Assembly (NCBI GenBank): GCA_019308705.1
Contig: JAFDHW010000205.1
Span: 1-6,438 of the forward strand
DNA: 6,438 nt
Origin: Deltaproteobacteria bacterium
GTDB lineage: Bacteria > Desulfobacterota > Desulfobacteria > Desulfobacterales > Desulfatibacillaceae
Reading direction: 5' to 3'
Shown: piece after piece, positions 5,169 to 6,438 of the stretch
How the letters are laid out: the number at the start of each line of letters is the position of its first letter
How positions within the stretch are numbered: position 1 is the first letter of the stretch
Made by a program: the position numbers and the translations under genes
Notes under the pieces: generated by a model
The model's input: only the letters and a program-made list of their open reading frames with translations
The model's database searches: none
What the model was told of the DNA's origin: nothing

Positions 5169-6386
5169 TCAGGCGATGGCCTGGATGGTTTCTTCCAGGC
5201 GGTCCATGTTCATGTAGCGCCGGGTTCCCCAGCGGGTGGCCGCGACGTGCCGTAGCCTTGCCGCCACCAGCATGACCGCGGACCGGCCGTCGGGGAACGC
5301 GCCCACCACGCGCGTCCTTCGCCGGATCTCCCGCATCAGCCGCTCCAGGGGATTGTTGGTTCGCAGGCTTCGCCAGTGCTGGCTGGGGAAGGCGTAATAG
5401 CTCAGCGTCTCGTGAGCGCTTTCTTCCACCAGGGCCGCGGCGTTGGCCAGTTTCATCCTTTTGAGCTTCGCCGTCACTGCGGTGATCTTCTCCTCGGCCG
5501 CCTCCCGGTCCTCCTGGGCGTGGATGGCCTTGAGCATGGCGGCCACTTCCTTGACCCCGGCCTTGGGCACCTTGATGAACACGTTCCGGTAAAAATGCAC
5601 CGCGCATCGCTGCCAGGCGGCTTCCGGATAGAACCCCGACAGCGACTCCACCACCCCCAGGCATTTGTCGCTCACGAAAAGCCGCACCCCGGTCAGGCCC
5701 CGGGTCTTCAAGTCCCGCAAAAAGGCCGTCCAGCTCGCCTTGTCCTCTTTGGCGCCTTCCTTGACGCCCAAAATCTGCCGAAATCCGGCTTGGTTCACCC
5801 CCACCGCCACCAGCACGCTCACGTTTTTGACCTCGCCGCCCCAGGAGCGCTTGAGCCAGATGCCGTCCAGAAAAACATAGGGATGGGGGCCTTTGATAGG
5901 CGCGGCCAGCCACTTCTCGATGCGCTCGTAAACCTTCTTGTTGAGGTTGCTCACCGTGCCGGGGCTTACCCGTGTGCCCCACAATGCCTGGGTGATGTCC
6001 TCCACCCGCCGGACCGACACCCCGGCCAGGTACATCTCGATGAGCGCCTCCTTCACCGAGCTCTCCCGACGCCGGTAGCGCTCGATGATCGCCGTCTCAA
6101 AGGGCAAAGTCCGCAGCTTGGGCACCTTCAGCTTCACCTCGCCGGCTTTGGTCTGCAGCTTGCGGGTGTAATGGCCCGCCCGCGTATCCTTGCGGCCCGC
6201 GGTGCGCTCGTAGCGCCTGGCCTGGCAGAGCTGGTCCGCCTCGGCGTCCAGGAGCGCGTTCAACGTCTCCTCCACCGTGCCCCGCACGATCCGGTCCAAA
6301 TGCCGGTTGAGCCGCTCCTCCTCGATCTTGATGATCTGCCCGCCCTTTGCCGCTTCTCTTCCGTCCCCACCCTTGGTATCCTGCAT
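5169..6386 (-). CDS. IS256-family transposase (Mutator-like DDE)
   Basis: This 405-residue protein catalyses movement of the surrounding element. The full DDE triad is present. Asp174 lies in VFLDGIWLK, Asp240 in LFVSDKCLGVVESL and Glu348 in NNPLERLMREIRRRTRVVGAF. The family C-x2-H pair is in RCAVHFYRNV (Cys261, His264). The N-terminal part (about 15-150) carries the DNA-binding region with the typical YLAGVSVRRVEDI and SPGTVSNL. Length and motifs indicate an intact, possibly active enzyme with no frameshift. ATG 6386-6384 was chosen because AGGAGGG lies 9 bases upstream; the frame stays open to a GTG at 6431 that would add 15 residues without a ribosome site. It runs opposite to ispD, converging on it with about 190 bases between the two stop codons. 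Long plus-strand frames across it are antisense artefacts. Confidence 0.96.
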   Translation of the reverse strand: MQDTKGGDGREAAKGGQIIKIEEERLNRHLDRIVRGTVEETLNALLDAEADQLCQARRYERTAGRKDTRAGHYTRKLQTKAGEVKLKVPKLRTLPFETAIIERYRRRESSVKEALIEMYLAGVSVRRVEDITQALWGTRVSPGTVSNLNKKVYERIEKWLAAPIKGPHPYVFLDGIWLKRSWGGEVKNVSVLVAVGVNQAGFRQILGVKEGAKEDKASWTAFLRDLKTRGLTGVRLFVSDKCLGVVESLSGFYPEAAWQRCAVHFYRNVFIKVPKAGVKEVAAMLKAIHAQEDREAAEEKITAVTAKLKRMKLANAAALVEESAHETLSYYAFPSQHWRSLRTNNPLERLMREIRRRTRVVGAFPDGRSAVMLVAARLRHVAATRWGTRRYMNMDRLEETIQAIA

Positions 6387-6395
6387 CTCGTGTAG

Positions 6396-6402
6396 CCCTC
6401 CT
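6396..6402 (-). promoter_or_regulatory. Ribosome binding site of the IS256 transposase
   Basis: The minus strand reads AGGAGGG here, 9 bases before the ATG at 6386. This supports the 405-residue start over the upstream GTG. Confidence 0.7.
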
Positions 6403-6438
6403 GTCTGGTCCATAGTTTGGTACGCTAACACCCAAACC

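Larger units (their letters stand above)
5063..6435 (-). mobile_element. IS256-family insertion sequence (right end at window edge)
   Basis: The span holds a complete IS256-type transposase with about 100 bases of non-coding DNA on its left. TTGGGTAGTGTCC begins at 5063, and ACCCAA ends at 6435. These give a 6-bp inverted TTGGGT at both ends and a span of about 1.37 kb, normal for IS256 elements. Beyond those six bases the ends do not align well, so the tips are provisional and the real right end may lie past 6438. No target duplication can be tested from here. It sits about 80 bp after ispD. Confidence 0.6.

Noticed and set aside
5376..6395. Plus-strand open frame of 339 codons opposite the IS256 transposase
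   Set aside because: It lies wholly antisense to a complete transposase with all catalytic motifs, and its translation resembles no protein.

Overview
The window is a GC-rich bacterial chromosomal segment. The genes read like a sulfate-reducer type Desulfobacterota (former Deltaproteobacteria): a Nif3-family gene, a coiled-coil/zinc-ribbon gene, rnpB, a long protein ending in an HPr domain, and ispD, all on the + strand. That assignment is inference from protein character, gene order and GC-rich codon use. No species is claimed.

Layout. Positions 97-625 hold a decayed, internally deleted insertion sequence (ISNCY/IS1202-like). It keeps paired outward-reading terminal repeats, a scrap of the N-terminal helix-turn-helix and the C-terminal tail of its transposase (minus strand). 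Just right of it are a sigma70-type promoter (649-677), an elongator tRNA-Met(CAU) gene (698-770, no encoded CCA), a hairpin overlapping the tRNA 3' end, and a good intrinsic terminator (896-925). Next come a Nif3/YbgI-type gene (938-1667) that appears broken by a deletion and frameshift near its 3' end, and a zinc-ribbon coiled-coil protein gene (1689-2411) with a strong ribosome binding site.

The class A RNase P RNA gene, rnpB (2467-2839), sits between two protein genes with only short gaps and no obvious terminator. It is followed by a 454-residue protein with a largely helical, unrecognised N-terminal region and a C-terminal HPr-like domain (2867-4231). A 20-codon ORF then links this gene to ispD (4287-4979) through an ATGA overlap at each end, which suggests translational coupling. 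IspD makes CDP-methylerythritol in the MEP isoprenoid pathway. Immediately downstream is an apparently intact IS256-family element with its transposase on the minus strand (5169-6386); its right end lies at or just past the window edge.

The core is therefore a housekeeping block (tRNA maturation and supply, isoprenoid precursor synthesis, a phosphocarrier-like protein) framed by one dead and one possibly active mobile element. The points most worth a second look are the Nif3 deletion that removes metal ligands, the HPr fusion protein, the bridging mini-ORF before ispD, the rnpB L15 variant alongside a CCA-less tRNA, and the MITE-like ISNCY derivative.
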